Assembly (NCBI GenBank): GCA_012034655.1 | Contig: JAAUOZ010000003.1 | Span: 1 to 64,000 of the forward strand | Direction: 5' to 3' | Source: Leptolyngbyaceae cyanobacterium CSU_1_3 | Lineage (GTDB): Bacteria; Cyanobacteriota; Cyanobacteriia; Leptolyngbyales; Leptolyngbyaceae | DNA length: 64,000 bases | Shown: positions 39,266-48,515 of the stretch, piece by piece | Position numbering within the stretch: position 1 is the stretch's first letter | Layout of the letters: the number at the start of each line of letters is the position of its first letter | Notes under the pieces: model-generated | Databases searched by the model: none | Told to the model about the DNA's origin: nothing | The model's input: the letters and a program-made list of their open reading frames with translations, nothing else | Program-made: the position numbers and the translations under genes

Positions 39266-39513
39266 TTTATCCCTTGATTCAACCCTTGTTTGTGTCTCAG
39301 GTTCCCGATGCAATTTGCTTTGTGCAACTTAAGAACGATCGAGTCCGAGATCTCACCCATCTCTGCGGCAAAAGCAGCCCGCTCAACCCGATCGCCACCG
39401 AGGCAAACACAGACGACGCATCGGCAGCCCTTACCCCCACCCAAACCCTACAACCCAACAATCAATTTCTCAACAATTTAGACCCCCAAAGCGAAACAGA
39501 TGACGAGCCATAG
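39262..39513 (+). CDS. Small cyanobacterial protein coupled to the NicO gene
   Basis: 83 residues from ATG 39262, overlapping the NicO stop as ATGA, so probably translated by coupling. The front is hydrophobic with Cys-containing VPDAICFVQLKNDRVRDLTH then LCG. A C(F/Y)xQxxDGRxxDL...LC pattern recurs in many small exported cyanobacterial proteins. The back half is Thr/Asn/Pro-rich and likely disordered. Function unknown; the position suggests an accessory of the metal transporter. Confidence 0.65.
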   Translation: MIYPLIQPLFVSQVPDAICFVQLKNDRVRDLTHLCGKSSPLNPIATEANTDDASAALTPTQTLQPNNQFLNNLDPQSETDDEP

Positions 39514-39537
39514 GCAACCCATCCTGCAAAGCGATCG

Positions 39538-41517
39538 CTACCTCCAGTTTTTCCAGTTCTGATTCAAAATCGATGTATTTGGAAACGCCGTTTGGTTGCC
39601 GTTCGCATTCAATCTTTTTTGCAAGGCTTCTAAATTAGCGTTCGCTCTGGGCATATTTTCGACTAGCTGATATGGCATCATTCCCATTTCTAAGGAATAT
39701 ACCGCCGTGGTTCCAGCGGCAGCCCCAGCCGACCACTCGATCGCATGCACACGATACGCCGAAGCACTGACATGACTCATGGCCAGACTCTTACCCGTCA
39801 CCAAAAGATTGTCGATTTTCGGCGGAATCATTGCCCGCAACGGAATCTGAAAAGGATAGGTTTCGTCTGCACCCTGGCGCTCTTTGGGGCGTTCTTGATT
39901 ACCAGGACGCTCCGGCGGCGTTTCTACCATGCAGGGGTGAAAGTCTAAATTATAGTGACCAATGCCCACACTATCGGGGTAGATGTGCGATCGCGTTCTC
40001 AACGGCGCATTCTCTAAGGGAATCTGACCTCGCAAAACAGCGATCGTCTGCAACCCCGACAACGCTGTGATCAAGTGGCGATATGCTTCGGGTGGCAAAT
40101 TTTCGGTGTAGTAGGGCGCTCTAAAGTTTTTGCGCGAAACGGAAATTTCATCCATCGAAAAGCCCGCCGGATAGCCGTAAGCATAGCGCCCAATCAGCCG
40201 CCGACCTTCGCGAATGTAAGGATACTTCGACAAGCCATGCACCGTTCCCATTGGCGAATCCAGCCCTTGCAGATAGCGAATATTTGGAAAAGATTTTTTA
40301 GGTAGCGACTTGGCATCCTTCTCGCCCGCCAGAAACCAATAGAAGAAACCTAATGCCTGTTCTTCGCCCCCCTGCAAAGCACTCACCCGAAACCCGCCCT
40401 GCCAGCCGCCCGGAGTCAATTGCCCCGTGGCGGCGAGTTGACTGCGCGAATAGAGATAATTATCCTCTGGGGTTCCCGGCCCATAATCATTTCCCCAGTT
40501 CCAATTCTGCATTGAAATATCGCCCGGCGAAATCGATCGACTCCCCGCCGTCGCCTGCCCACTAAAAATTCGCCGATAGGTAAACACCAATTCAGGATTC
40601 TTTGCATACTCCGCAGCATTAAAACTATAGGCATTGGCATAGCGTGCATAAAACGCTGGCGGAACGCCCGTTTGGGGAGTAGCCGTTGACTCCATTGCAA
40701 AGGTATAGGTGAATGCCTGCGGGCAATAGGGATAATCTGTTTCGCTCGAAGAAGACGGATTGGTATGAGACAAAGCATCCACTCCCAATCGATGGGGCAG
40801 ATCCGCCAGCCCCAACAACTCACCCGTTTCGGTCGCCTCAACCACAAACCATTTTCCCGATGCAGGCGGCACAAACCGAATAATCGTTTTCAGAAACAGC
40901 TTAGAATCTTCCTCGCTGTAGCTGTCGGCGATCGTCTGCGAAAGCGGGTATGTATTCAACGCAGGCGCACCGGGTGCAGGGCGATGGGCGATCGCTCGCA
41001 CCGATCGAATTTGCTGCCCATTGCCCACAGTTTCAATTTGCAAATCTTTGACCACGGTGTTGGGAAAAAATCGCAGCGTTCCCTTCCCTTCTTTTGCGGC
41101 TTTAGCCAGCATCGATTCTAAAATTTCGTCGCCTTCTTTGGGCAGAAAACAGACTAAGCTCACCCAACAATTTCCAGGCGTTTTCTGATGGGAGTGACGA
41201 TCGAGGAGTTGCTGGCGAAATTCTAAATATCCCTTAGGAAAATAGCGCAGATCTCGCTGAGTTTTTTTCTCATCTAGGGCGGAGGTTCCCTGGGCAGAGA
41301 TTTGCCCGCCCACCCAGTCGGTAATCTCCGTCATACACACCGTGCGTCCCGCTTTCAATGCTTCATAAGCGGCTGCGGCCCCCGCTAGCCCACCACCAGC
41401 CACCATCAGATCGCAACTGACTTCTTGATCGACAGACCGCCCAAAAGCTGGCTTTGCGGCAGGAATTAGCAAGGTAGACAGGACCAGCCCAAACCCTAGA
41501 AAAATGAGGCGTTTCAT
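39538..41517 (-). CDS. Exported FAD-dependent oxidoreductase
   Basis: The product has 659 residues. A signal peptide (about 1-26, IFLGFGLVLSTLLIPAA) precedes the Rossmann FAD motif LMVAGGGLAGAAAAYEALKAG and the Glu that binds ribose (CMTEI). The family is FAD_oxidored (PF12831 type). The C-terminal FAD-contact region is NLLVTGKSLAMSHVSASAYRVH. The substrate is unknown. The signal peptide has MKR but no twin-arginine, which is unusual for a flavoprotein expected to fold in the cytoplasm. It is convergent with the NicO operon, 24 bp from its end. Confidence 0.85.
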   Translation of the reverse strand: MKRLIFLGFGLVLSTLLIPAAKPAFGRSVDQEVSCDLMVAGGGLAGAAAAYEALKAGRTVCMTEITDWVGGQISAQGTSALDEKKTQRDLRYFPKGYLEFRQQLLDRHSHQKTPGNCWVSLVCFLPKEGDEILESMLAKAAKEGKGTLRFFPNTVVKDLQIETVGNGQQIRSVRAIAHRPAPGAPALNTYPLSQTIADSYSEEDSKLFLKTIIRFVPPASGKWFVVEATETGELLGLADLPHRLGVDALSHTNPSSSSETDYPYCPQAFTYTFAMESTATPQTGVPPAFYARYANAYSFNAAEYAKNPELVFTYRRIFSGQATAGSRSISPGDISMQNWNWGNDYGPGTPEDNYLYSRSQLAATGQLTPGGWQGGFRVSALQGGEEQALGFFYWFLAGEKDAKSLPKKSFPNIRYLQGLDSPMGTVHGLSKYPYIREGRRLIGRYAYGYPAGFSMDEISVSRKNFRAPYYTENLPPEAYRHLITALSGLQTIAVLRGQIPLENAPLRTRSHIYPDSVGIGHYNLDFHPCMVETPPERPGNQERPKERQGADETYPFQIPLRAMIPPKIDNLLVTGKSLAMSHVSASAYRVHAIEWSAGAAAGTTAVYSLEMGMMPYQLVENMPRANANLEALQKRLNANGNQTAFPNTSILNQNWKNWR

Positions 41518-42221
41518 AGTGAGAGTAAAGAAGAAAATGATCAGATCCCCGACTTTTTGGATGAGTCTCCAAAGCTTGCTGGCGCTTCTCCAGAAATCGG
41601 GGATCTGGAGAGCACGATCGGTCAGATAGTAAAGATAACGTGAATTCGATGCCGCTCAAAGTGCCCTCCTCCTCCCAGCCTCCTGCTCCTTGGCAGAGTG
41701 GTTTCATACACCAAACGGAAAAACTAGAAGACTGAGTTTTGGGTTGCCGCGATCGCAGGTTTAAGAAAGCGTCAACGAGAGAATCAGAGGCTCAAACGAT
41801 TCCTTTCTTGTCAATAGATGGGTTCAATCGTTTACCCATGCCCTGTGAGTTGAGCGAAGTCGAAGCTCACACTGGGAAGCTAGTTGAGGGTTGAGCGCAG
41901 TCGAAACCCGCGCTTTTAGCGGGGGGAGTCCTTCAACAATCAGTGTGCCGATAAAACTTTACATAATTTTGAGCCAGCTTTTTGATTCCTTCATAAATCC
42001 CCAACCCTCTATGTAGTTTCCTCAATGATGACGCTCAAATCATTTGATTTCATTCTCTCCATGCCCTAATAATGGTGCAAGAGTTGATGCCCCCTACTGA
42101 AACGTGACTTGAATTGAGATAACTCGCCCCAACCTGTCTATTCGAGTTTTATACAATACTCCGACAAGCCACTACATGTGAGACTTGAGACGTACTCTCA
42201 CGTAAGAACTATCCGAATTCA
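41518..42221. other. 704-bp spacer with hairpin repeats and a probable promoter
   Basis: No supported gene. GAGTTGAGCGAAGTCGAAGC and GGTTGAGCGCAGTCGAAACC (about 41846-41910) are members of the dispersed TTGAGCG-AGTCGAA family. Near the FecR gene, TATACAAT (about 42151-42158) could be a -10 element. GTGAGA...TCTCAC (about 42177-42200) could be an operator or stem. Confidence 0.5.
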
Positions 42222-43064
42222 ATGAAGTATCACCCTTTCATCGGAGTTGCCCTTCTAGGAGCCGCACTACTACTGAGTATTTCTAGTAGCTACGCCCAGA
42301 AGAATTTGCCCGTCCGCATCGATCGCTGGCTTTCGATACAGCGAGTTTCTGGCAATGTCAACTACCAGCGTCGCAGCGTCAGTCGATCGGCGAAGCTGGG
42401 CGATCGACTCGAAGCGATCGGCGATGGGGTTAGCACTGGCAGCAATTCTTCTGCTACTCTGCTCGTTGATACAGGAGTCGGCACGATCGACATTTTAGAG
42501 AAAACCAAGTTGTGGATTCAAACCCTAGAAGTCGCGTCTGACTATGGGCGCATCACTCGCCTACAAGTTCCCCAAGGGCAGGTGCGTCTCAAGCTACGTC
42601 GCTTTACCCATCGAGGGTCTCGCCTAGAAATTCAGACTCCTGCCGGATGGAGTGGTGTACGCGGCACAGAATTTGGCTTGGTGGTGCACCCCAATGGTAA
42701 AACCGGGTTGGCGACGCTTGAGGGGGCTGTCGTTTCTGAGGGGCAAGGGCAAACTGTCACAGTAAACGCTGGGTTCCAAAATTTCACGATTCCGGGTGAA
42801 CCCCCCTCCGCCCCCGTACCATTGAGGAATGATTCCAGTTTGCAGTATGAGTTGCAGCAAGAAATCGATCGGGGGGTGCGTAAGATTCGTCTGGTGGGCC
42901 GGGTTGACCCTGTAAACACTGTTACCGTGGATGGAAAGCCCAAAACTACGGATCGCGATGGGCGATTTGATGCGTCGTACTTTGCCTCATCGCGCTTGAG
43001 GATTCAAGTCGTAGTGACTACCCCGCTAGGAAAAACAGAGTCTTATGATCTGGCGCTTCGGTAA
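42222..43064 (+). CDS. Exported FecR-domain protein
   Basis: The product has 280 residues with a signal peptide (about 1-25, ending SYA). The FecR domain spans about 35-190: GDRLEAIGDGVSTGSNSSATLLVDTGVG, LQVPQGQVRLKLR, LEIQTPAGWSGVRGTEFGL. A short C-terminal carboxypeptidase-like beta domain (TVDGKPKTTDRDGRFD) follows. FecR domains here are probably periplasmic sensors or structural modules. The gene overlaps the kinase start by 20 bp, so the two proteins very likely act together. Confidence 0.87.
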   Translation: MKYHPFIGVALLGAALLLSISSSYAQKNLPVRIDRWLSIQRVSGNVNYQRRSVSRSAKLGDRLEAIGDGVSTGSNSSATLLVDTGVGTIDILEKTKLWIQTLEVASDYGRITRLQVPQGQVRLKLRRFTHRGSRLEIQTPAGWSGVRGTEFGLVVHPNGKTGLATLEGAVVSEGQGQTVTVNAGFQNFTIPGEPPSAPVPLRNDSSLQYELQQEIDRGVRKIRLVGRVDPVNTVTVDGKPKTTDRDGRFDASYFASSRLRIQVVVTTPLGKTESYDLALR

Positions 43065-45387
43065 GATAGGCTGGCGCATATTGCCAGGTGGGATGACAGC
43101 AGTGGGAATGGCTGTCTTGCTGAAGTTAGGCGCTTTGCAGCCCTTAGAAAATATCGCCTACAACGCTCTTTTTCGGCTGAGAGGAGAGGCTTCGTGGGAC
43201 GATCGCCTGGTTTTGGTTGCAGTGGATGATGCCAGCATTCGGCGGTTGGGGCAGTTTCCCTGGTCGCGTCGCTATTATGCTCAAATGCTGGACGTGCTGA
43301 GCAAAGCAGAACCAAGCGTGGTGGCGATCGATCTGCTGTTTTCTGAATCCACGCCCGACGATGCCAGATTTGCCCAATCGATGACCCAATATGGTCGCGT
43401 TGTTTTGGGGCAAGCGTGGGACACGACAGGGTTGCCTTTGGTTCCGGTTCCGCCGTTGCGCGACGCGGCCCTATCGCTTGGGCACATTCATACCGAAGAA
43501 GATGCCGATCGCATGGTGCGTAAAGTTTTGCCGCAGATTCAGGGGGAGCCAGCGTTGGGAGTGGCGGCAATCGAAGGCTACTCGCTCGTTCAGTCGTTAA
43601 TCAAGCAACCGGATCTCAACCGTCCGATGTGGCTCAACTGGGTCGGGTCGCCCCTGCGTCAATACTCCTTTGCGGACGTGATGCAGGGACAGATTCCTCA
43701 GCAAGCTTTTCGTAACAAAATTGTCTTAGTTGGGGTCACTGCAACGGGGATCGAGCCACGGCTCACTCCGTTTGATATTAATCCGACGACCAGTGGCGTT
43801 CATATTCAGGCGACGATCATCAACAATCTGCTGCAACAGAATGTTATTCATCCGATCGGGGAGGGTTGGGTGCTGTTGATTGTGCTGGTTCTCGGCCCAG
43901 GGTTTAGTCTGTTGATCAGTTCGCGATATACCGAAACGCAAGTCGCGATCGCGGCGGGGGGGAGCGTGGGTTGGGTTGGGTTGAGCCTGGCCTTGCTCAA
44001 GATAAGCTATCTGCTGCCCGTAGCATTGCCGCTGGGGTTGCTGGCAACGACAACTTTGGCAAGTGCGGTCGTGGAGCGATTGAGACTAAACGCCCTGCTT
44101 CAGCAGCAGGTCAAACAAATGTGGCAAACCTACGAGCCTGATCTGGTGCTGCGTCCCCTTGATACACCCGAACCGCTGCCTTCGGCGGGCATTGCTCCGT
44201 CGATGCAACGGGTGACGCAACTGGCGGCCCTTGCCGATCGCTTTGGGCGTTCTCAATCGACACAGGCGGCGATCGCTCGCAGTCTTTCGGTGGGGTTGGT
44301 GGCGGCCGATCGCGATGGGCTAGTGTGGTTTTGCAATCCGGTGGCGGCGGAGTGGCTACAAATACGGGTTGGGGGTCAGCTAGAGACACAGCTTACGCCG
44401 ACCTGGTTGCCCTTGAGGGAGTGGCAGGAGATTCTGGCGGCACTTGAGGGGCAATGGCAATTGAATGGAACTGCGAAACCTCCACACTCTAGGGAACGAG
44501 AGGTCAATCGTGGCGATCGCTGGTTCTCGCTCAAGTTTGAGCCGCTTACGAATGACGGAGCGTCAAAAGCCCCTATTTCTACTTCTGAGCGGCGATCGTT
44601 GAATGGGTCGATTAGCGGTTTGCTGCTGTTGATCGAAGACATCACAAAGAGCAAGCAGTTTGAGGCGAACCTCGATCGACAAATTCACGAACTGCAACAG
44701 ATGAGTCAACTCAAAGATGAATTCTTGAGTACGGTATCTCACGAGTTGAGAACACCATTGACGAATATGAAAATGGCGATTCAGTTATTAAAAATTTCTA
44801 CAGCAGAACAACAGCGAGTTCATTACTTAAAGATATTAGAAAGTGAATGCAATCGTGAAGCAGAGTTGATCAATGATTTGTTAGATTTACAACGCTTGGA
44901 GGCAGGCGTGCAAATTACTCAGTCAGAAGTGATACGTCTGCAAGAATGGCTGCCACCCCTGATTGAGCCATTCTATAAACGGACGGAGGCCCGTCAGCAA
45001 ACCCTGGCAGTTAAGGTAGCTCGTCAGCTTCCGAGTGTGGTTTCTGATCAGCCAAGTTTAGAGCGAATTGTGGCAGAGCTAGTCAACAATGCTTGCAAGT
45101 ATACGCCGCCGAGTGGGGAGATTGTCGTTTCGGCGGAATGGACACCACCCCATGTGGAGTTGACGGTTCGCAATTCTGGAACTGAAATTCCTGAACATGA
45201 GCTATCTCGCATCTTTGAGCGATTCTATCGAGTGCCGCAGGCTGATCCCTGGAAGCAAGGGGGAACGGGGCTTGGCTTGGCACTTGTCAAGAAGCTGATC
45301 GATCGTTTGGGAGGAACGATCGCAGTGAAAAGCGGGGCGGGTTCGACAGCGTTTACAATTCAGTTGCCGTTGAGACGAGAAGAGTAG
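43045..45387 (+). CDS. CHASE2-domain sensor histidine kinase
   Basis: The product has 780 residues. It has an N-terminal transmembrane helix, an extracytoplasmic CHASE2 domain (about 35-265, VAVDDASIRRLGQFPWSRRYYA), two or three more helices (about 270-350), a PAS-like domain (about 400-530), HisKA with phospho-acceptor His566 (VSHELRTPLTN) and HATPase (NNACKYTPPSGE, then GGTGLGLALVKKL). It should phosphorylate a response regulator, but none is adjacent. The FecR protein encoded immediately upstream is the best candidate for the input partner. CHASE2 ligands are unknown. Confidence 0.92.
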   Translation: MIWRFGKIGWRILPGGMTAVGMAVLLKLGALQPLENIAYNALFRLRGEASWDDRLVLVAVDDASIRRLGQFPWSRRYYAQMLDVLSKAEPSVVAIDLLFSESTPDDARFAQSMTQYGRVVLGQAWDTTGLPLVPVPPLRDAALSLGHIHTEEDADRMVRKVLPQIQGEPALGVAAIEGYSLVQSLIKQPDLNRPMWLNWVGSPLRQYSFADVMQGQIPQQAFRNKIVLVGVTATGIEPRLTPFDINPTTSGVHIQATIINNLLQQNVIHPIGEGWVLLIVLVLGPGFSLLISSRYTETQVAIAAGGSVGWVGLSLALLKISYLLPVALPLGLLATTTLASAVVERLRLNALLQQQVKQMWQTYEPDLVLRPLDTPEPLPSAGIAPSMQRVTQLAALADRFGRSQSTQAAIARSLSVGLVAADRDGLVWFCNPVAAEWLQIRVGGQLETQLTPTWLPLREWQEILAALEGQWQLNGTAKPPHSREREVNRGDRWFSLKFEPLTNDGASKAPISTSERRSLNGSISGLLLLIEDITKSKQFEANLDRQIHELQQMSQLKDEFLSTVSHELRTPLTNMKMAIQLLKISTAEQQRVHYLKILESECNREAELINDLLDLQRLEAGVQITQSEVIRLQEWLPPLIEPFYKRTEARQQTLAVKVARQLPSVVSDQPSLERIVAELVNNACKYTPPSGEIVVSAEWTPPHVELTVRNSGTEIPEHELSRIFERFYRVPQADPWKQGGTGLGLALVKKLIDRLGGTIAVKSGAGSTAFTIQLPLRREE

Positions 45388-45763
45388 AAGGGCGAGATCT
45401 GGACGATCGCAGTGAGAACTTTGAGCTTGTGACTTTGTAATTTATGAAGACTTTGATAAATAGCTGCAAGAGATAAGTGTTTTTACTGAGATTTTCTCCA
45501 CATTAAGTGTCTTAAGCTAAAGCTGATTGTGACGATCGTCAAGTATTTCTACAGAAGCTGAAAAACGATCCGGAAATTTGGCTCGACTGATTGAAAGATT
45601 TTTGGTCGAGAGGCATGAGTCCATTCGCAGAAGCTGTGCTGCGACGAGTCTAAGGTTGGGGTTTAGGTTTCGATGCCCATCGCTAAGGAAATAAATAATG
45701 GGGACAACGGCTCACACTGAGGTAAAACAAAGTACCAAAAGTGCAAAAACTGGAGAGGTAAAC
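45388..45763. other. Spacer with a possible gene remnant
   Basis: One plus-strand frame (about 45532-45660) reads DDRQVFLQKLKNDPEIWLD, then TGA, then LKDFWSRGMSPFAEAVLRRV and a stop. It has protein-like composition on both sides of an in-frame stop, as in a decayed gene end. I cannot name the parent. GAGAGG at 45753 serves ATG 45764. Confidence 0.4.
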
Positions 45764-46336
45764 ATGTCTAAGGCAATACTAAATCAAATTCTTCAAAATG
45801 AAATTTCTCGATTTTCAGAAATTCATGGCGTATCTACAGCCTCCCTCTCAGAATTTGCTCTGTTTGTTATTGATAACCACAAGAAGAAAGATCTAAAGCC
45901 CAAGCCAACAAAGGTTACAAAGAGCAAACCTCTAGCGTTATCTCAATTAAAAGAGGCTATCTATCAACACTTCAAGGTGCAAGGAACGACGGAGCTTAAA
46001 AAGTCAGGTGCTTTCCAAATGGCTACGAGCGGCATGGGGAAACTTGACTTTGCCAAGAAAGATGGATGGGAAAAGGTATACCGCAAGTGGATTGGTATTT
46101 TGCCAGATGAAGATAATGAAACTGGTTATGGCTGCATTAATGGTATCAACATCTTTAAATATGACTTGCCGTGGAGGGCATTTGGACTCGACCCAAAACT
46201 TGCTTCGACGGAAGAGGTGAAGTCTGCCTATCGAGAACTCAGTAAAATTTATCACCCAGATAACCGTGAAACGGGTGATGCACAAGTCTTTCATCGTCTA
46301 ACTATATTCTACAAAAGTCTTACTGAGAGGTTCTAG
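45764..46336 (+). CDS. J-domain protein, first gene of an accessory pair
   Basis: 190 residues from ATG 45764, chosen because GAGAGG sits 6-11 bases upstream; ATG 45698 is in frame but lacks a site. The C-terminal 55 or so residues are a J domain (GLDPKLASTEEVKSAYRELS) with HPD at 164-166. The N-terminal part contains a basic linker (KPKPTKVTKSKP) and a block LSQLKEAIYQHFKVQG...KLDFAKKDGWEKVYRKWIGI that I do not recognise and that may bind nucleic acid or a partner. The following gene begins 2 bp later. Composition is more AT-rich than neighbours. A J domain beside a nuclease suggests DnaK-dependent control of that nuclease; inference. Confidence 0.75.
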   Translation: MSKAILNQILQNEISRFSEIHGVSTASLSEFALFVIDNHKKKDLKPKPTKVTKSKPLALSQLKEAIYQHFKVQGTTELKKSGAFQMATSGMGKLDFAKKDGWEKVYRKWIGILPDEDNETGYGCINGINIFKYDLPWRAFGLDPKLASTEEVKSAYRELSKIYHPDNRETGDAQVFHRLTIFYKSLTERF

Positions 46337-46338
46337 AA

Positions 46339-47361
46339 ATGGCAGAGTTATATATTACATCTCAAGAACTGATCAAGACATTGAGGATTAGTTCGCAAGA
46401 ACTAATTAACACCGAGAAATTCTTTGATTCTGTTCCGGATGATGAATGGGAGTTGATTGAAGGCAAAGACTACAGAGTTGTAATCCAAAGCTCCGGACTC
46501 AGAGAATATACTGCAGCAGGCGCATACACGATCGCTCGTTACTTAGAAGCAAACAGAAAATCTGGACTCTGGGGCTTAATCAAAGAATGGTTTCTACACA
46601 CAAAGCAAGATATTCGGCGAGCGTTTATCAAGAAGAAAGTCTTAGATAACTGCTCGTCATTGATCAAACGCAATAATCTTTTCTTTATTTCACAGTCTGA
46701 TCTAGTTGTCATTTTTGGAACCAAGCTGCACTACCTCAATAAGATGGCCGAGCATACTCAGGGCACTCAGTATGCTCTTATTCAAGGGCAAGACTATGAT
46801 GTCTTTGCAGATGATGGTAGAAGATACTATTCTCTGGAAGGCATCTATAAGCTATCTCTGGCGTTCAATGAGTGTCAATCTAAGCGAAACCGTAAGGAGT
46901 GGTGTAAAGAGGTTGGTGAAGTTGTCGAGCCACAGGTTCAAGATATTGTTTCTCAAATTGAAAAACGAGAAAAATCAATTCAAAAATCAATGGACAATGC
47001 CAAGAGACGAGATCGTAAAACCTGTCAGGTGACAGAACAGAAGCCTAACAAAGTGGATAATTTCAAGCTGGCAGCCCATCACCTATATTCACGCAACGAA
47101 TATCCACATTTGGCAGATGTTGAAAATAATTTGATCACTCTAAGTTGTGATGTTCATGAGAGGTTTCACCAAACTCATATGGGTGGATACAACAAACCTT
47201 GCACGATCGATGACTTTATCAATTTCGTTGAGAAATATTATCCTACCAACACGAAGTTAGTCATTTGGTTAAAGGATCAGAAATTGAAGCTAGGCAATCA
47301 GCAACCTGAAGATGGACGCAAACCTCACGTTTTATATTTGCCCTTCAATCGAGTGTCCTAG
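46339..47361 (+). CDS. HNH-nuclease protein with duplicated N-terminal domain
   Basis: The product has 340 residues. The C-terminus is an HNH/beta-beta-alpha-metal-like domain: Cys229 (TCQVTEQ), His247-His248 (AAHHLYSRNEYPHL), Asn264 and His273/His277 (DVHERFHQTH). The N-terminal 200 residues hold two similar units: WELIEGKDYRVV...YTAAGAYTIARYL and YALIQGQDYDVF...YYSLEGIYKLSLAF. These recall phage antirepressor/KilA-N-like DNA-binding modules; this is a visual match only. It is coupled to the J-domain gene 2 bp upstream. A mobile or defence origin is plausible, and no integrase or methylase is nearby. Confidence 0.75.
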   Translation: MAELYITSQELIKTLRISSQELINTEKFFDSVPDDEWELIEGKDYRVVIQSSGLREYTAAGAYTIARYLEANRKSGLWGLIKEWFLHTKQDIRRAFIKKKVLDNCSSLIKRNNLFFISQSDLVVIFGTKLHYLNKMAEHTQGTQYALIQGQDYDVFADDGRRYYSLEGIYKLSLAFNECQSKRNRKEWCKEVGEVVEPQVQDIVSQIEKREKSIQKSMDNAKRRDRKTCQVTEQKPNKVDNFKLAAHHLYSRNEYPHLADVENNLITLSCDVHERFHQTHMGGYNKPCTIDDFINFVEKYYPTNTKLVIWLKDQKLKLGNQQPEDGRKPHVLYLPFNRVS

Positions 47362-47689
47362 TCTTGCTTCAAAGGCAATCGTTTTTACGGGAGACTCCAT
47401 AAATGGATAATCGTAGGGGTATTGCAGTGTCGTGCCCCTGACAGAATCATCTCTCCGATCGTCCTTCTGTCAAACCCTATTTCTCTTCATTCATCTCGAT
47501 GATCCGCCTATCTAAATATAAAGGTATGAACTGTTTTGGTGCGTGTGGATCAATCTCCGATTATCTCTGATTGCATCATCGCTCCAACAGTTACCCCTTC
47601 AAACGCAAATACGATCGCGCCTCAAAATTCAAAAGAACAGGAGAGCGATCGTATTTGATAACGATTGAGCAATCACCCAAAAGCAAACC
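47362..47689. other. Spacer after the HNH gene
   Basis: No gene. GTAGGGGTATTGCAGTGTCG then TGCCCCTGAC (about 47416-47444) is a decayed copy of the GTAGGGG...CCCCTAC hairpin seen at 50786. Near 47610-47665 ACGATCGCGC...GAGCGATCGTATTTG forms a weak inverted repeat. Confidence 0.45.
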
Positions 47690-48082
47690 CTAGCAATCTT
47701 TCAGTTCAGGGGTTTGATTGAGAATCTGACTCCGAATGGAAATAAAATTCTGATAAGCAGCAGAATTTAAAGCATCCGAGCGAAACGCACCCACATTGTG
47801 GCAATTTTGAAACGCTAACTTGATTCCAAAATGGCGCTCAGTCGATCGTCGGATTGCATCACCCCCCATCATCCGCAACAATTGCGCTCTGGCTTGCTCG
47901 CTCGGTGGCGCAACGGCATGATTTGCCCATTCATCATTGCCCTCGTGAATTTGGAAAGCTAACTGTTCCACAATGCCCCACGCATAGGGCAATGATTCGC
48001 GAATCGACTCCACAAAAGTGGCCTCCTCCACTTGGTCGATCGCAGCCTTCGCAATTAAATCAGCACTGACATTTAACGACAT
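47690..48082 (-). CDS. Conserved cyanobacterial hypothetical protein
   Basis: 130 residues from ATG 48082, chosen because GAGG precedes it; the frame is open further upstream to 48160. It is mainly helical: SADLIAKAAIDQVEEATFVE, SLPYAWGIVEQLAFQIHEG, then QARAQLLRMMGGDAIRRSTE and LAFQNCHNVGAFR. The regularity and good start argue for a real gene, and it looks like a family restricted to cyanobacteria. No catalytic motif is evident and I assign no function. Confidence 0.7.
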   Translation of the reverse strand: MSLNVSADLIAKAAIDQVEEATFVESIRESLPYAWGIVEQLAFQIHEGNDEWANHAVAPPSEQARAQLLRMMGGDAIRRSTERHFGIKLAFQNCHNVGAFRSDALNSAAYQNFISIRSQILNQTPELKDC

Positions 48083-48272
48083 GCACCCGTCCTCAATCTG
48101 TAATGTAGACTCAGAACTCCAGACCAGCTTGCCCCACCCAGAAACACGATCGGTTTCCAAGTTAAGCCAGTAGACTAGAGCCTTTTCTTTAGCGAAGCTA
48201 TGGTATCACGCTGTTTTGTGAACGATTCTCATTCTTACAAAAGTTTTTACTTCTCACAAATTAGCGTTTCCC

Positions 48273-48515
48273 TTACTTCGACCGAATTTCCACAACCACA
48301 GAAGCCGCCTCAAAATACTTGCCAAACTCCCCCAAGAGGGATAATTCTAACCTCCGAGTCAGCCTTCTAATCTTCTGCAACTCAGCCTCCGTAAAGTCGA
48401 ATTCTGCCAGGTCGATCGTGGTCGAAATCAGCGTCGGTTCTGACTCCATTTCACCCGGACGTTGCAACAACAAGAAGAACTCTTCAACCAATGCCAAATT
48501 GTTAACGTTTGTCAT
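48273..48515 (-). CDS. Small hypothetical protein
   Basis: 80 residues, acidic and amphipathic: VEEFFLLLQRPGEMESEPTL, IDLAEFDFTEAELQKIRRLT, EFGKYFEAASVVVEIRSK. Composition and lack of rare codons suggest a real protein. No strong ribosome site and no family I recognise. It lies 190 bp upstream of the gene ending at 47690 on the same strand. Confidence 0.6.
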   Translation of the reverse strand: MTNVNNLALVEEFFLLLQRPGEMESEPTLISTTIDLAEFDFTEAELQKIRRLTRRLELSLLGEFGKYFEAASVVVEIRSK

